A DNA stretch of 18,055 nucleotides from an uncultured Allobaculum sp. (GTDB taxonomy: Bacteria > Bacillota_I > Bacilli_A > Erysipelotrichales > Erysipelotrichaceae), in the NCBI GenBank assembly GCA_948467695.1, contig CAOKFJ010000007.1, positions 1 through 18,055 of the forward strand, given 5' to 3'. The translations under genes were made by a program, and so were the position numbers. This document shows, piece by piece, positions 1-6,507 of this stretch (its first letter is position 1; each line of letters opens with the position of its first letter). The notes under the pieces were generated by a model. The model was not told where the DNA came from and did no database searches. It was given only the letters and a program-made list of their open reading frames with translations.

Positions 1-84
1 GTCGTAGTCTTCCTTGCGCAGATACTGTGCGACCAGATTGTTGATGTCTTTTTCGTCTTCAACGATATTGATGATTCGTTTCAT
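1..84 (-). CDS. Response regulator, OmpR-type receiver N-terminus (partial, runs off the window)
   Basis: Only the first 28 codons are inside the window, reading MKRIINIVEDEKDINNLVAQ and then a few more residues. The pattern is the first beta strand of a CheY-like receiver followed by the acidic cluster (E9, D10, E11) that binds Mg2+ around the phosphoacceptor, then helix 1. This opening is typical of OmpR/PhoB-family regulators of two-component systems. The phosphoacceptor Asp and the DNA-binding domain lie beyond the left edge, so the subfamily is inferred. The ATG at 84 is preceded by GGGAG, which overlaps the glmM stop codon region. The gap to glmM is only 10 nt, so it is probably cotranscribed with glmM. 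Confidence 0.75.
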   Translation of the reverse strand, partial: MKRIINIVEDEKDINNLVAQYLRKEDYD

Positions 85-94
85 ATTGTTCTCC

Positions 95-1444
95 CTAGTT
101 CGTCTGTTCGTATCCTTTTTCACGAATCAGATCTGTGACACTGTGAACATATTTTTCGCATTCTTCCTGACTGACGGCTTCGACCATGACACGGATCAGC
201 GGTTCGGTTCCGCTCGGACGGACAAGAATTCGTCCATTGTTTCCGAGTTCTTCTTCTGCCCATGCAATGCGGGCATTGATGTCTTCGTCATCGAGAACGA
301 TTGTTTTGTCGACAACCGTTACATTTTCAAGAAGCTGCGGATAGATTGTCAGATCTTTGGTCATCTCCTGAATGGTCTGCTTTGTGCCGGTCATGGCTTC
401 AAGAAGTTTCAGCGCGGTAAACAGGCCGTCGCCGGTGACTTCATCGCCATAGAAGATGATATGGCCGGACTGTTCGCCGCCTAAGCGGTATCCGCTGCGG
501 CTCATTTCCTCGAACACGTATTTGTCGCCGACCGGTGTCTGGATGAAATCGAGTCCATCACGCTCGAATGCTTTGTACAGTCCAAGGTTTGCCATGACAG
601 TTGTCACGACCATGTTGTCTTTCAGATCGCCCTGCTCTTTCATATAGCGTCCAAGCAGGTACAGCAGGTAGTCTCCGTTGATCAATCGGCCATCAGAGTC
701 TACCGCGATCAGTCGGTCGGCATCGCCGTCAAACGCGAAACCGACATCGCAGTTGTTTTCGACAACATATTCCTGAAGCGCTTCGGGATGTGTGGATCCG
801 CATTTGAAGTTGATATTAAGACCATTGGGCGAATTGCTGATGGCATCGACTGTCGCGCCAAGCGCATCGAGCGTCTCGACCGCTGTCGTGCATGCCGAAC
901 CATTGGCGAGATCGACAGCGATATGCATGCCGGTCAGATCCACCGGAACAGTCTTTTTGAGGAACGAAATATACAGTTCCAGACCATTGTCCCAATCGAA
1001 ATATTCGCCTACCCCATCGCCTGTTGCCAGAGGAATAGTCGTCTTTCCGTCCATGTAGTCTTCGATCTGCAGAAGAATCTCTTCTTCCATTTTAACGCCA
1101 TCGTGATTGAACACTTTGATGCCGTTGTCGTAATAGGGGTTGTGCGAGGCGGAGACCATAATGCCGCAGTCGAAATTCTCGTGTCCGACAATATAGGACA
1201 CAGCCGGAGTTGGACATACACCAAGCAGATACACATCCGCCCCGGTGCTGACCGCGCCGGCTGCCAGCGACAGTTCGAACATCGATCCCGACAGGCGGGT
1301 GTCGCGTCCGATCAGAATACGGGCGTGTTTTTTGTTTTGCGAGTAGTACCAGCCGAGCCACTGACCGATTCGAACCGACATATCCAGCGTCAGTTCTTCA
1401 TTGGCACGGCCGCGTACGCCGTCGGTTCCAAAATATTTTCCCAT
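95..1444 (-). CDS. glmM: Phosphoglucosamine mutase GlmM
   Basis: Converts glucosamine-6-phosphate to glucosamine-1-phosphate in the cytoplasm, the step toward UDP-GlcNAc for peptidoglycan. The 449-residue protein has all alpha-D-phosphohexomutase signatures: an FGTDGVRG start, the SASHNP loop with the phosphorylated serine at about residue 100, the Mg2+-binding DGDADR at 239-244, the sugar-binding GEQSGH at 323-328, and the phosphate-binding RPSGTEP at 409-415. Length matches the family (about 445-450). I chose the ATG at 1444 because GGAG lies 9 nt upstream and translation begins directly with MGKYFGTDGVRG. An ATG at 1453 (3 codons longer) has the same GGAG almost touching it, and longer starts add unconserved residues. 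It is downstream of cdaA and cdaR, the usual Firmicutes order, where CdaR and CdaA bind GlmM. A hairpin separates it from cdaR. Confidence 0.97.
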   Translation of the reverse strand: MGKYFGTDGVRGRANEELTLDMSVRIGQWLGWYYSQNKKHARILIGRDTRLSGSMFELSLAAGAVSTGADVYLLGVCPTPAVSYIVGHENFDCGIMVSASHNPYYDNGIKVFNHDGVKMEEEILLQIEDYMDGKTTIPLATGDGVGEYFDWDNGLELYISFLKKTVPVDLTGMHIAVDLANGSACTTAVETLDALGATVDAISNSPNGLNINFKCGSTHPEALQEYVVENNCDVGFAFDGDADRLIAVDSDGRLINGDYLLYLLGRYMKEQGDLKDNMVVTTVMANLGLYKAFERDGLDFIQTPVGDKYVFEEMSRSGYRLGGEQSGHIIFYGDEVTGDGLFTALKLLEAMTGTKQTIQEMTKDLTIYPQLLENVTVVDKTIVLDDEDINARIAWAEEELGNNGRILVRPSGTEPLIRVMVEAVSQEECEKYVHSVTDLIREKGYEQTN

Positions 1445-1507
1445 TTTTTGCATTCTCCATTCTGTTTGATGCCAAAGTGAATGCACTCGGACATCTATAA
1501 AGCAAAC

Positions 1508-1531
1508 AAGACCAGCCGGTCGGCTGATCTT
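1508..1531 (-). terminator. Hairpin between cdaR and glmM, possible terminator or attenuator
   Basis: On the minus strand a 10-bp stem (AAGATCAGCC with GGCTGGTCTT, one G-U pair) closes a 4-nt loop and is followed by TGTTTGCTTT. The U-tract is interrupted, so termination is probably partial. It lies after the cdaR stop and about 60 nt before the glmM start. No good promoter is visible between the hairpin and glmM, which suggests an attenuator that lowers glmM expression relative to cdaA-cdaR, or an RNA-processing site. Confidence 0.5.
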
Positions 1532-1578
1532 GGATGCACTCTTCCGGTTTGTATTCGATGCCCTGGGGCATCCGGCTT

Positions 1579-2493
1579 TTATTTCAGAGTCGTCGGGTCG
1601 TCCGGATGACTCTCTTTTTTCAATGCCTGTGCAGAGTCGGTTTTCGCATTCGCTTTTTGAGCGGAATTCACGCTGTCTTTGGACTCGCTTTCCGTTTTGT
1701 CCTCCACACGGGGCGCGGAAGGCGTTCCCTCTCCCACCAGACGCACATCGGCGGTGACGGTAGAGGGCGATATGGAAACAGACACCTGCTTTCCAGCACT
1801 GTCATAGGCAACAAGCGGCACTTCCGCCTGGAACGAGCCTTCATAGCCCGAGGTATCGACAATTGCACGCACGAAACGAATCGAATTCAATTTGTTTCGT
1901 GTCGCTTTGATTGTAACAGAGCGAGTGGAAAGGACCGGTTTCTGGTACGCGTTAGCAGACTGTCCGGCTCCGACGATTAGATCGGAACTGATGAAGAATG
2001 TTTTGGAGTACTTCTTCGCAAGCACCGCGTTGACGGTTTCAGGATTAACCGTGACATCAAGACCTGTAGGCAGTCCCGATGCTGTCAAAGCGATGGTATT
2101 CGAGCCTTCCGCTGCGTTTCGCAAATCGGCGGTGACGCTTGCGGAATTCTGCGTGCGCACGAGCTGTATATCGGCGCCATCGCCCACGACCGTAATGTCG
2201 GCTGTGGGCGGCACGCCGGAAACTTCGTAGTTGTTTTCATCCACGAGCACCTCCACCGGAACGGCGGGCAGGTTGAGCGTGGCGGCGTCTTTGTTGAACA
2301 GACGGTATGACAGATCATCGGAATTGACGGCGACGCATATAAGCACCGCAATCAGCCCCGAAATAACCAGACTGCCTCTGTCGCTGTAGATAATGCGGTC
2401 GAACAGCCGCGATACGCGGCCAACAGTTCCTTCGAGCACACGGATGCATCCGTTGAAGAAACGATGGATCGAACCGGGTTCTTTATTGTCCAT
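1579..2493 (-). CDS. cdaR: CdaA regulatory protein CdaR (YbbR-domain protein)
   Basis: A membrane-anchored regulator of the diadenylate cyclase CdaA. The 304-residue protein has a short cytoplasmic N-terminus with basic residues, one transmembrane segment at about residues 41-57, then an extracytoplasmic region of repeated beta-rich YbbR-type domains (patterns such as VEVLVDENNYEVSG and PPTADITVVGDG recur in divergent form). The last 50 residues are Ser/Lys/Asp/Glu-rich and probably disordered. It has fewer YbbR repeats than longer homologues such as the B. subtilis protein, so it is on the short side. Its ATG lies 11 nt inside the end of cdaA with AAGGGG about 6 nt upstream, so the two are translationally coupled. 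The assignment rests on both sequence and the cdaA-cdaR-glmM order. Confidence 0.9.
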   Translation of the reverse strand: MDNKEPGSIHRFFNGCIRVLEGTVGRVSRLFDRIIYSDRGSLVISGLIAVLICVAVNSDDLSYRLFNKDAATLNLPAVPVEVLVDENNYEVSGVPPTADITVVGDGADIQLVRTQNSASVTADLRNAAEGSNTIALTASGLPTGLDVTVNPETVNAVLAKKYSKTFFISSDLIVGAGQSANAYQKPVLSTRSVTIKATRNKLNSIRFVRAIVDTSGYEGSFQAEVPLVAYDSAGKQVSVSISPSTVTADVRLVGEGTPSAPRVEDKTESESKDSVNSAQKANAKTDSAQALKKESHPDDPTTLK

Positions 2494-3415
2494 GCTGATC
2501 CCCTTCCTCTTTGTTCGAAGGCGTCACCACTACCGCAAGCGGTTTGATGCGATCGTCTTTCTTTGATGCGCTGTCATCCTTGCGCGATTTCGTCAGCGAG
2601 CTTGAGATCGTTTTTGCCGTATCGATGACCGGCTGAAACATGGACGAGCGCGGGGCTTCATCCGGAACAAGGCGCTTGGTCAGATAGCGGTGCAGGCTTT
2701 CGGGCGTATACTGCGTCAGCACGCCTTTCTGCGCGACGGAAACATTTCCGGTTTCTTCCGAGACCACAATTGTAATGCAGTCCGACACTTCCGAAATGCC
2801 TACCGCCGCACGGTGTCTGGCACCGTATTTGGATGGCAGTTCCTGTGCCGTGGACGGAAAGTAGGCTGCCGCGCAGATCGCGCGATCTCCGTCGATAATC
2901 ATCGCCCCGTCATGCATCGGTGTTCCATACTGGAAAATCGTCTCAATCAGCTCGGTCGAAACGTCCGAATCAAGCGGAATTCCGGTTTTGGCGTAGTCCT
3001 GAAGAGACTGACCCATCTGCAGCGAAATCAGAGCGCCGGTTTTGGTGCGGGACATATCACTGACTGCCTGAACGAGCTGGTCAACAAGATTGTTCATCCG
3101 CCTGGCAGGCAGATTGGGCTTGTAGCTCATATTGGTCGTGCCGACTTTCTCGAGCATGGAGCGGATCTCCGGCTGCAGAACGATCAGTACGACGATAATG
3201 CCCCAGCGCAGAACAACTTCCAGAATGTAGCTGACGGTGCGCAGATGTAGCATATCCGCAAACAGCTGAAACAGAACAAGGGCGATAATTCCCTTGACGA
3301 TCTGCACCGTGCGGCTGTTGTTGCGGATGATGCGCATGCCTGCGTAGATCAGCGTCCACATGACCAGGATATCGAGGATCAGTCGAAGGATCAGTTCAAT
3401 ATCCTTCATTATCAT
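2483..3415 (-). CDS. cdaA: Diadenylate cyclase CdaA (c-di-AMP synthase)
   Basis: Makes cyclic di-AMP from two ATP at the membrane. c-di-AMP controls potassium and osmolyte transport and cell-wall homeostasis in Firmicutes. Three hydrophobic segments at about residues 6-28, 39-56 and 60-81 match the CdaA membrane anchor. The DAC domain follows, with the two catalytic signatures DGA (in MHDGAMIIDGDRAI, about 169-171) and RHR (in GARHRAAVG, about 200-202). The protein is about 310 residues, longer than the roughly 270 of B. subtilis CdaA. The excess is a charged C-terminal tail of about 50 residues. Three ATGs occur near the start (3421, 3415, 3409). GAGGG touches the first and sits about 6 nt from the second, so I chose 3415. 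The 3' end overlaps cdaR by 11 nt. Confidence 0.96.
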   Translation of the reverse strand: MIMKDIELILRLILDILVMWTLIYAGMRIIRNNSRTVQIVKGIIALVLFQLFADMLHLRTVSYILEVVLRWGIIVVLIVLQPEIRSMLEKVGTTNMSYKPNLPARRMNNLVDQLVQAVSDMSRTKTGALISLQMGQSLQDYAKTGIPLDSDVSTELIETIFQYGTPMHDGAMIIDGDRAICAAAYFPSTAQELPSKYGARHRAAVGISEVSDCITIVVSEETGNVSVAQKGVLTQYTPESLHRYLTKRLVPDEAPRSSMFQPVIDTAKTISSSLTKSRKDDSASKKDDRIKPLAVVVTPSNKEEGDQHGQ

Positions 3416-3429
3416 CAGCATCCCTCTTT

Positions 3430-3459
3430 CTAAAGAAACCTCCTCATTGCTGAAGAGGT
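3430..3459 (-). terminator. Intrinsic terminator after the HAD phosphatase gene
   Basis: On the minus strand an 8-bp stem (ACCTCTTC with GAGGAGGT, one G-U pair) with a 6-nt loop is followed by TTCTTTA. It starts 16 nt after the HAD stop codon. The stem absorbs a perfect GAGGAGG, which lies too far from cdaA (about 17 nt or more) to be its main ribosome site. The T-tract ends only about 15 nt before the cdaA start. Full termination would therefore leave cdaA without a visible promoter, so read-through or attenuation is likely. Confidence 0.65.
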
Positions 3460-3475
3460 CTTGTGTATTCGGTTG

Positions 3476-4252
3476 TTAGTTTGTGCCCAGAATCTGGTCG
3501 ATGAATTCGCCGACTCCGGTTACGATGGATTTTGCGGCATCCTGCACTTCTGCCGGAGCAGCGCCGACAGCTGCGGAGTTGTCTACGCCTTCAAGCATCG
3601 GGATATCGTTGTAGGAATCGCCGATTGCGTATACATCATTGTCGTCAGCGCCGACGTAGGCGGTTACGAAATCGAGGCCTGTGGATTTGGAGATGCCTTT
3701 GGCAACCACGTCCACCACGAAATTATTGGCATAGGCGGCAATGGTTTCGCCAAAGTACTGGTTGAACTGATCGGCGAGTTCTTTTGCGCTTTCGGGTGTG
3801 TTGCAGGAGAACACAACCTGTGCGAAGTTGCCGGAGTCCATAACCTGTTCTTCAGTCCAGTCCTGTTTCAGTGTCGGATAGCGGTGGTCTTCCAGGTTGG
3901 GATGAACTTCCACTTTGTGACGGTGCACGCCGTCATTTACCACATAGCTGACGATATCGGGATGTTCATGCGAAATGTACATCAGGTCGATCGCAGTAAT
4001 GGTATCGAGAGTGGTCGACAGAAGCGCGTTGTCTTTATTGTCGAACACCATGCCTCCGTTGTTGGTTACATAATAGTCAACGGGGATGTTGAATCCTTCG
4101 GTCTCAGCGGAAATGGATTCTTTGGAACGGCCGGTCACGATCACAAACAGGTTTCCTGCTTCGCGCCAGCGGCGGATGGCATCAAGGTCAGCGTCCATGA
4201 CACTGCCGCCAAACTTCAAAGTTCCGTCGTAGTCAGTAGCGAGTAACTTCAT
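3476..4252 (-). CDS. HAD-superfamily phosphatase, Cof type
   Basis: A cytoplasmic phosphatase of the Cof/YidA-like (type IIB cap) group that dephosphorylates small sugar or cofactor phosphates. The exact substrate cannot be read from sequence. All four HAD motifs are visible in 258 residues: motif I DYDGT (nucleophile D7 and acid/base D9), motif II VTGR (T40), a motif III lysine near GISKS (K189), and motif IV GDSYNDIPML (D212 and D216). The cap insertion lies between motifs II and III, as in Cof proteins. The ATG at 4252 has GAGGAAT 5-8 nt upstream. It is the first gene before cdaA on the same strand, with a terminator-like hairpin between them, and has its own promoter at 4305-4334. A direct role in c-di-AMP metabolism is not indicated. 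Confidence 0.88.
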   Translation of the reverse strand: MKLLATDYDGTLKFGGSVMDADLDAIRRWREAGNLFVIVTGRSKESISAETEGFNIPVDYYVTNNGGMVFDNKDNALLSTTLDTITAIDLMYISHEHPDIVSYVVNDGVHRHKVEVHPNLEDHRYPTLKQDWTEEQVMDSGNFAQVVFSCNTPESAKELADQFNQYFGETIAAYANNFVVDVVAKGISKSTGLDFVTAYVGADDNDVYAIGDSYNDIPMLEGVDNSAAVGAAPAEVQDAAKSIVTGVGEFIDQILGTN

Positions 4253-4276
4253 TGGTATTCCTCTTTCTTTTGGTAT

Positions 4277-4291
4277 GTTTCAGTGTGAAAC
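4277..4291. repeat. Short inverted repeat in the HAD gene 5' UTR
   Basis: A perfect 6-bp inverted repeat (GTTTCA - GTG - TGAAAC) lies between the predicted transcription start (about 4298) and the ribosome binding site of the HAD gene. It could be a small operator or a 5'-end stabilising hairpin. Chance occurrence cannot be excluded. Confidence 0.35.
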
Positions 4292-4304
4292 TGCATTCGC
4301 TCTT

Positions 4305-4334
4305 AGTATAACATTTGGACTCGATTCATTTCGA
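4305..4334 (-). promoter_or_regulatory. Predicted promoter of the HAD-cdaA-cdaR-glmM block
   Basis: On the minus strand the -10 is TATACT with an upstream TGT, making an extended -10. An 18-nt spacer separates it from a weak -35 TCGAAA. The predicted start is near 4298, giving a leader of about 45 nt. It faces away from the plus-strand promoter at 4382-4410. It is the only good minus-strand promoter I see before cdaA. Confidence 0.6.
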
Positions 4335-4381
4335 CCTGATGGCGAACTTGTTGACGATTCCTGATGCCTCTTTTGCACCGA

Positions 4382-4410
4382 TTGACGGCGTCTGTTCAAC
4401 ATTGTAAAAA
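4382..4410 (+). promoter_or_regulatory. Predicted promoter of the phosphatase pair
   Basis: A -35 TTGACG (5 of 6) and a -10 TAAAAA (4 of 6) are separated by exactly 17 nt, with transcription predicted from about 4417. This leaves a leader of about 160 nt before the tyrosine phosphatase ATG. The leader contains no convincing gene. A frame open in phase from 4446 lacks a ribosome site and adds no family-like residues. Confidence 0.5.
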
Positions 4411-4577
4411 AGAAGTGTTTCATACCATGCGCTTTCGCCCGATCCATGTGCCAGCTGCCGGCGTTTTTTGCGCAGTTCGTACACATGGTTTGTCTGCTCA
4501 AGCTGCAGCCAGCAAAATCTGCGGGACATTCTGGAAGCGTAAAAAGTCTTTGTCCCGTCTATTCAAAGGAGTCCTTC

Positions 4578-5027
4578 ATGAAAAAAATTCTCTTTGTCTG
4601 CCACGGCAACATCTGCCGTTCCACCACAGCCCAATGGGTCTTTGAAGATCTCGTTGGCAAAGCCTCTCTGGAAAACCGTTATGAAATCGACAGCGCTGCG
4701 CTCACTGGCGAGGAGATCGGAAATCCCATCTATCCGCCGATGGCGCGCGTGCTCGATGCCCATCACATACCCTATGGCGATCACCGTGCAAGACGAATGA
4801 CGCTTTCAGATGCGAAACACTTTGATCATATTTACTACATGGACGGTGAAAACCGCTGGCATCTCGAGCGTCTGTTATCCGGATGCTCCGAACTTCTTTC
4901 CAAATGCGAACCTTTATCGAAAAACAAAGAAATCAGCGACCCCTGGTATACACGAAATTTTGAAAAAGCCTATGCGCAGATTTTAGCCGCATGCAAAGAA
5001 CGTCTGGAGGAAATTGAACATGAATGA
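4578..5027 (+). CDS. Low-molecular-weight protein tyrosine phosphatase
   Basis: Hydrolyses phosphotyrosine in proteins; in Firmicutes this family reverses BY-kinase or arginine-kinase signalling. The 149-residue protein starts directly with the active-site P-loop FVCHGNICRST: nucleophile C8, C13, and R14 of the CX5R motif, then S15. The general acid is D121 in the conserved DPWY motif. Length is typical for the family. The ATG at 4578 is chosen because AAAGGAG lies 6 nt upstream and the P-loop is at the usual distance from the N-terminus. CHGNICRS with His at position 2 and CRST instead of CRSP are mild variations. Its last 8 nt (ATGAATGA) overlap the start of the next gene, so the two proteins are translationally coupled. 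Subclass (phosphotyrosine versus phosphoarginine) is not resolved. Confidence 0.92.
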   Translation: MKKILFVCHGNICRSTTAQWVFEDLVGKASLENRYEIDSAALTGEEIGNPIYPPMARVLDAHHIPYGDHRARRMTLSDAKHFDHIYYMDGENRWHLERLLSGCSELLSKCEPLSKNKEISDPWYTRNFEKAYAQILAACKERLEEIEHE

Positions 5028-5862
5028 AACCATACGGCAGAATCTTCATACCCATTCCACGTTCGATGACGGAAAAAGCTCCATGGAAGAAATGGCGCAA
5101 AGCGCCATCGCCAAAGGGTTCACTGCTCTCGGTTTTTCCGGACATTCACCCAATCCCATTGACACCTGCTCCATGAGCATGGAAGGGATGAACGATTATC
5201 TCGAAACCTTCCGTTTTCTCAAAGAGAAGTATAAAGATCAGATTGCTCTGTACTGCGGCATCGAACTCGATTCGCTTTCCGATATTGATCTTTCGCCTTT
5301 TGCCTACATCATCGGCAGCATCCATTATCTGAACACCCCATCAGGTCAGGTCGCCATCGATGAAAGCCGCGAGACCTTCGATCATCTTCTCCATGACATA
5401 TACAGCGGCGATATTCAGAAGCTGACGGCAGACTACTATGCCGCGCTGATCGATATGATCCGCTCGCGTGATTTCGACATTCTCGGACACATTGACCTGA
5501 TCTCCAAATACAATGAAGACGAAACGTACTTTTCTTTTACGGCTGACTGGTATCTGGAACAGGCGCGAAAAGCCATTGATGCCGGCATCGAAAAAGGCGT
5601 GATCTTCGAAATGAACACCGGAGCAATCTCCCGCGGATACCGCACGATGCCATATCCTCACGCTTCGCTGCTCGACTACATGGCGAAAAAAGATGCAAAA
5701 CTGTGCATCAACACGGACTGCCACAACGCCATTGCGCTCGATCAGTCGATGAACCAGGCTCTTGCACTCGCTAAACGCGCCGGAATCACGGATCTGTACG
5801 CGCTGTCTGAAGATGGCTTTTCCCCTGTATCGATTGATTCATTCGTCGGCGAACTCAACTGA
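5020..5862 (+). CDS. PHP-domain phosphoesterase, histidinol-phosphatase (HisK/HisJ) type
   Basis: A cytoplasmic metal-dependent phosphatase of the PHP superfamily. It is closest by layout to the Firmicutes histidinol-phosphate phosphatase that completes histidine synthesis. The 280-residue protein shows the PHP metal ligands in order: HTH at 10-12, H42 in GHS, E82 in GIELD, H102 in SIHY, H157 in GHIDL, EMNTGA at about 197-202, and NTDCH with D233 and H235. Length is close to the family's roughly 265-280. The ATG at 5020 has GGAGG 9 nt upstream inside the previous gene. A TTG at 5014 would have only 3 nt of spacing. No other histidine genes are near. Its partner is a tyrosine phosphatase, and PHP enzymes also include the CpsB/YwqE tyrosine phosphatases, so a different phosphate substrate is possible. 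Confidence 0.85.
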   Translation: MNETIRQNLHTHSTFDDGKSSMEEMAQSAIAKGFTALGFSGHSPNPIDTCSMSMEGMNDYLETFRFLKEKYKDQIALYCGIELDSLSDIDLSPFAYIIGSIHYLNTPSGQVAIDESRETFDHLLHDIYSGDIQKLTADYYAALIDMIRSRDFDILGHIDLISKYNEDETYFSFTADWYLEQARKAIDAGIEKGVIFEMNTGAISRGYRTMPYPHASLLDYMAKKDAKLCINTDCHNAIALDQSMNQALALAKRAGITDLYALSEDGFSPVSIDSFVGELN

Positions 5863-6174
5863 GCCGCTCATCGCATACACGTTTTTTCGCGTTTCCATGG
5901 GCATACGTCCTCTCGACATGCGCCCACACAATCCGATTCGGACAATTCCGGCGCAAAAGAATGTTTGCGTATTGATTGACGGTTGTTAGAATAGTCGTAT
6001 CGCGCAAGCCCTTGCATTCTCTGACTCGCGCCGCAAATGAATACTGTATTCTGCAGCATCTGCGAAATTCCAGAGAACACACCGCATGGGCGCATTCATC
6101 CCCAGCTTGTCTGCACTGCCAATTCGAGCTGTCTGCAATCGAGGGATGATGGCGCAGAAATGGAGATATCCGCA
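5863..6174. other. Gene-free interval between the PHP gene and the small membrane protein gene
   Basis: This 312-bp interval has no open frame with a ribosome site and recognisable protein on either strand. No clear terminator follows the PHP gene. It contains one predicted plus-strand promoter (5965-5992) and then an untranslated leader of about 175 nt with only weak short inverted repeats, such as a 5-bp stem at GAATACTGTATTC. I do not recognise a riboswitch. Confidence 0.5.
5965..5992 (+). promoter_or_regulatory. Predicted promoter of the small membrane protein gene
   Basis: The -10 is TAGAAT with an upstream TGT (extended -10), and a weak -35 TTGCGT sits 16 nt before it. Transcription would begin near 6000. 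Alternatively the small gene is read from the upstream phosphatase operon, since no terminator separates them. Confidence 0.4.
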
Positions 6175-6402
6175 ATGAAATTCAGCGATCTGAAAGCCTA
6201 CCACGCTTATTATGTAATGGCAGGCATCTTCTTTTTATCCATCCTGTTCTTTAAGGATATGGTCTTCTTTCCGCTCGGATGCTGCTTCATCTGTCTTGGA
6301 TGGGTAAGCAAGCTCAAAGAAACCGGTCAGCTTAAAGGATGCCAGAAAAACGGCGAAGTGTCCGGCGAAAGCACAAATGCCGACACCTCCACCGAAGCTT
6401 AG
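6175..6402 (+). CDS. Small predicted membrane protein (75 residues), function unknown
   Basis: I do not recognise a family. The ATG at 6175 has GGAGA about 9 nt upstream. Residues about 12-27 and 29-45 are strongly hydrophobic with a short charged break (FFKDM) between them, consistent with one bent or two short membrane helices. The segment has an aromatic-rich first half (YHAYY, FFFL) and a Cys-Cys pair near residues 36-37. The last 25 residues are hydrophilic and rich in Gly, Ser, Thr, Glu and Asn, probably disordered. A strong terminator follows 28 nt after the stop codon. This and the ribosome site support a real gene. An upstream in-frame ATG at 6160 has poorer spacing. Earlier in-frame ATGs add unconserved Cys-rich sequence. 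Confidence 0.65.
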   Translation: MKFSDLKAYHAYYVMAGIFFLSILFFKDMVFFPLGCCFICLGWVSKLKETGQLKGCQKNGEVSGESTNADTSTEA

Positions 6403-6430
6403 TTTTTCTTCAAGAGTTTTTATTACGCAT

Positions 6431-6476
6431 AAAACCGTCACCTTCGATGCATTTCACATCGCAAGGTGACGGTTTT
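6431..6476. terminator. Strong bidirectional intrinsic terminator
   Basis: A perfect 14-bp stem (AAAACCGTCACCTT with its complement) encloses a further 5-bp stem (CGATG/CATCG) with a one-base bulge and a 7-nt loop. A/T tails flank both sides: TTTTCTTCTG on plus and TTTTATGCG on minus. It serves the small membrane protein gene from the left and the LytTR gene (stop at 6508) from the right, so convergent transcription ends here. Confidence 0.88.
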
Positions 6477-6507
6477 CTTCTGTTCTAATGCATTGTGTAT
6501 GAACCGC

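Noticed and set aside
4458..4480. A GC-rich word followed by six T (terminator-like) in the phosphatase leader
   Set aside because: Only about 3 base pairs can form next to the T-run, too weak for an intrinsic terminator.
4446..4577. A 44-codon N-terminal extension of the tyrosine phosphatase
   Set aside because: AAAGGAG lies 6 nt before the ATG at 4578, and the family's P-loop normally starts within the first ten residues. The extension has no family-like sequence.
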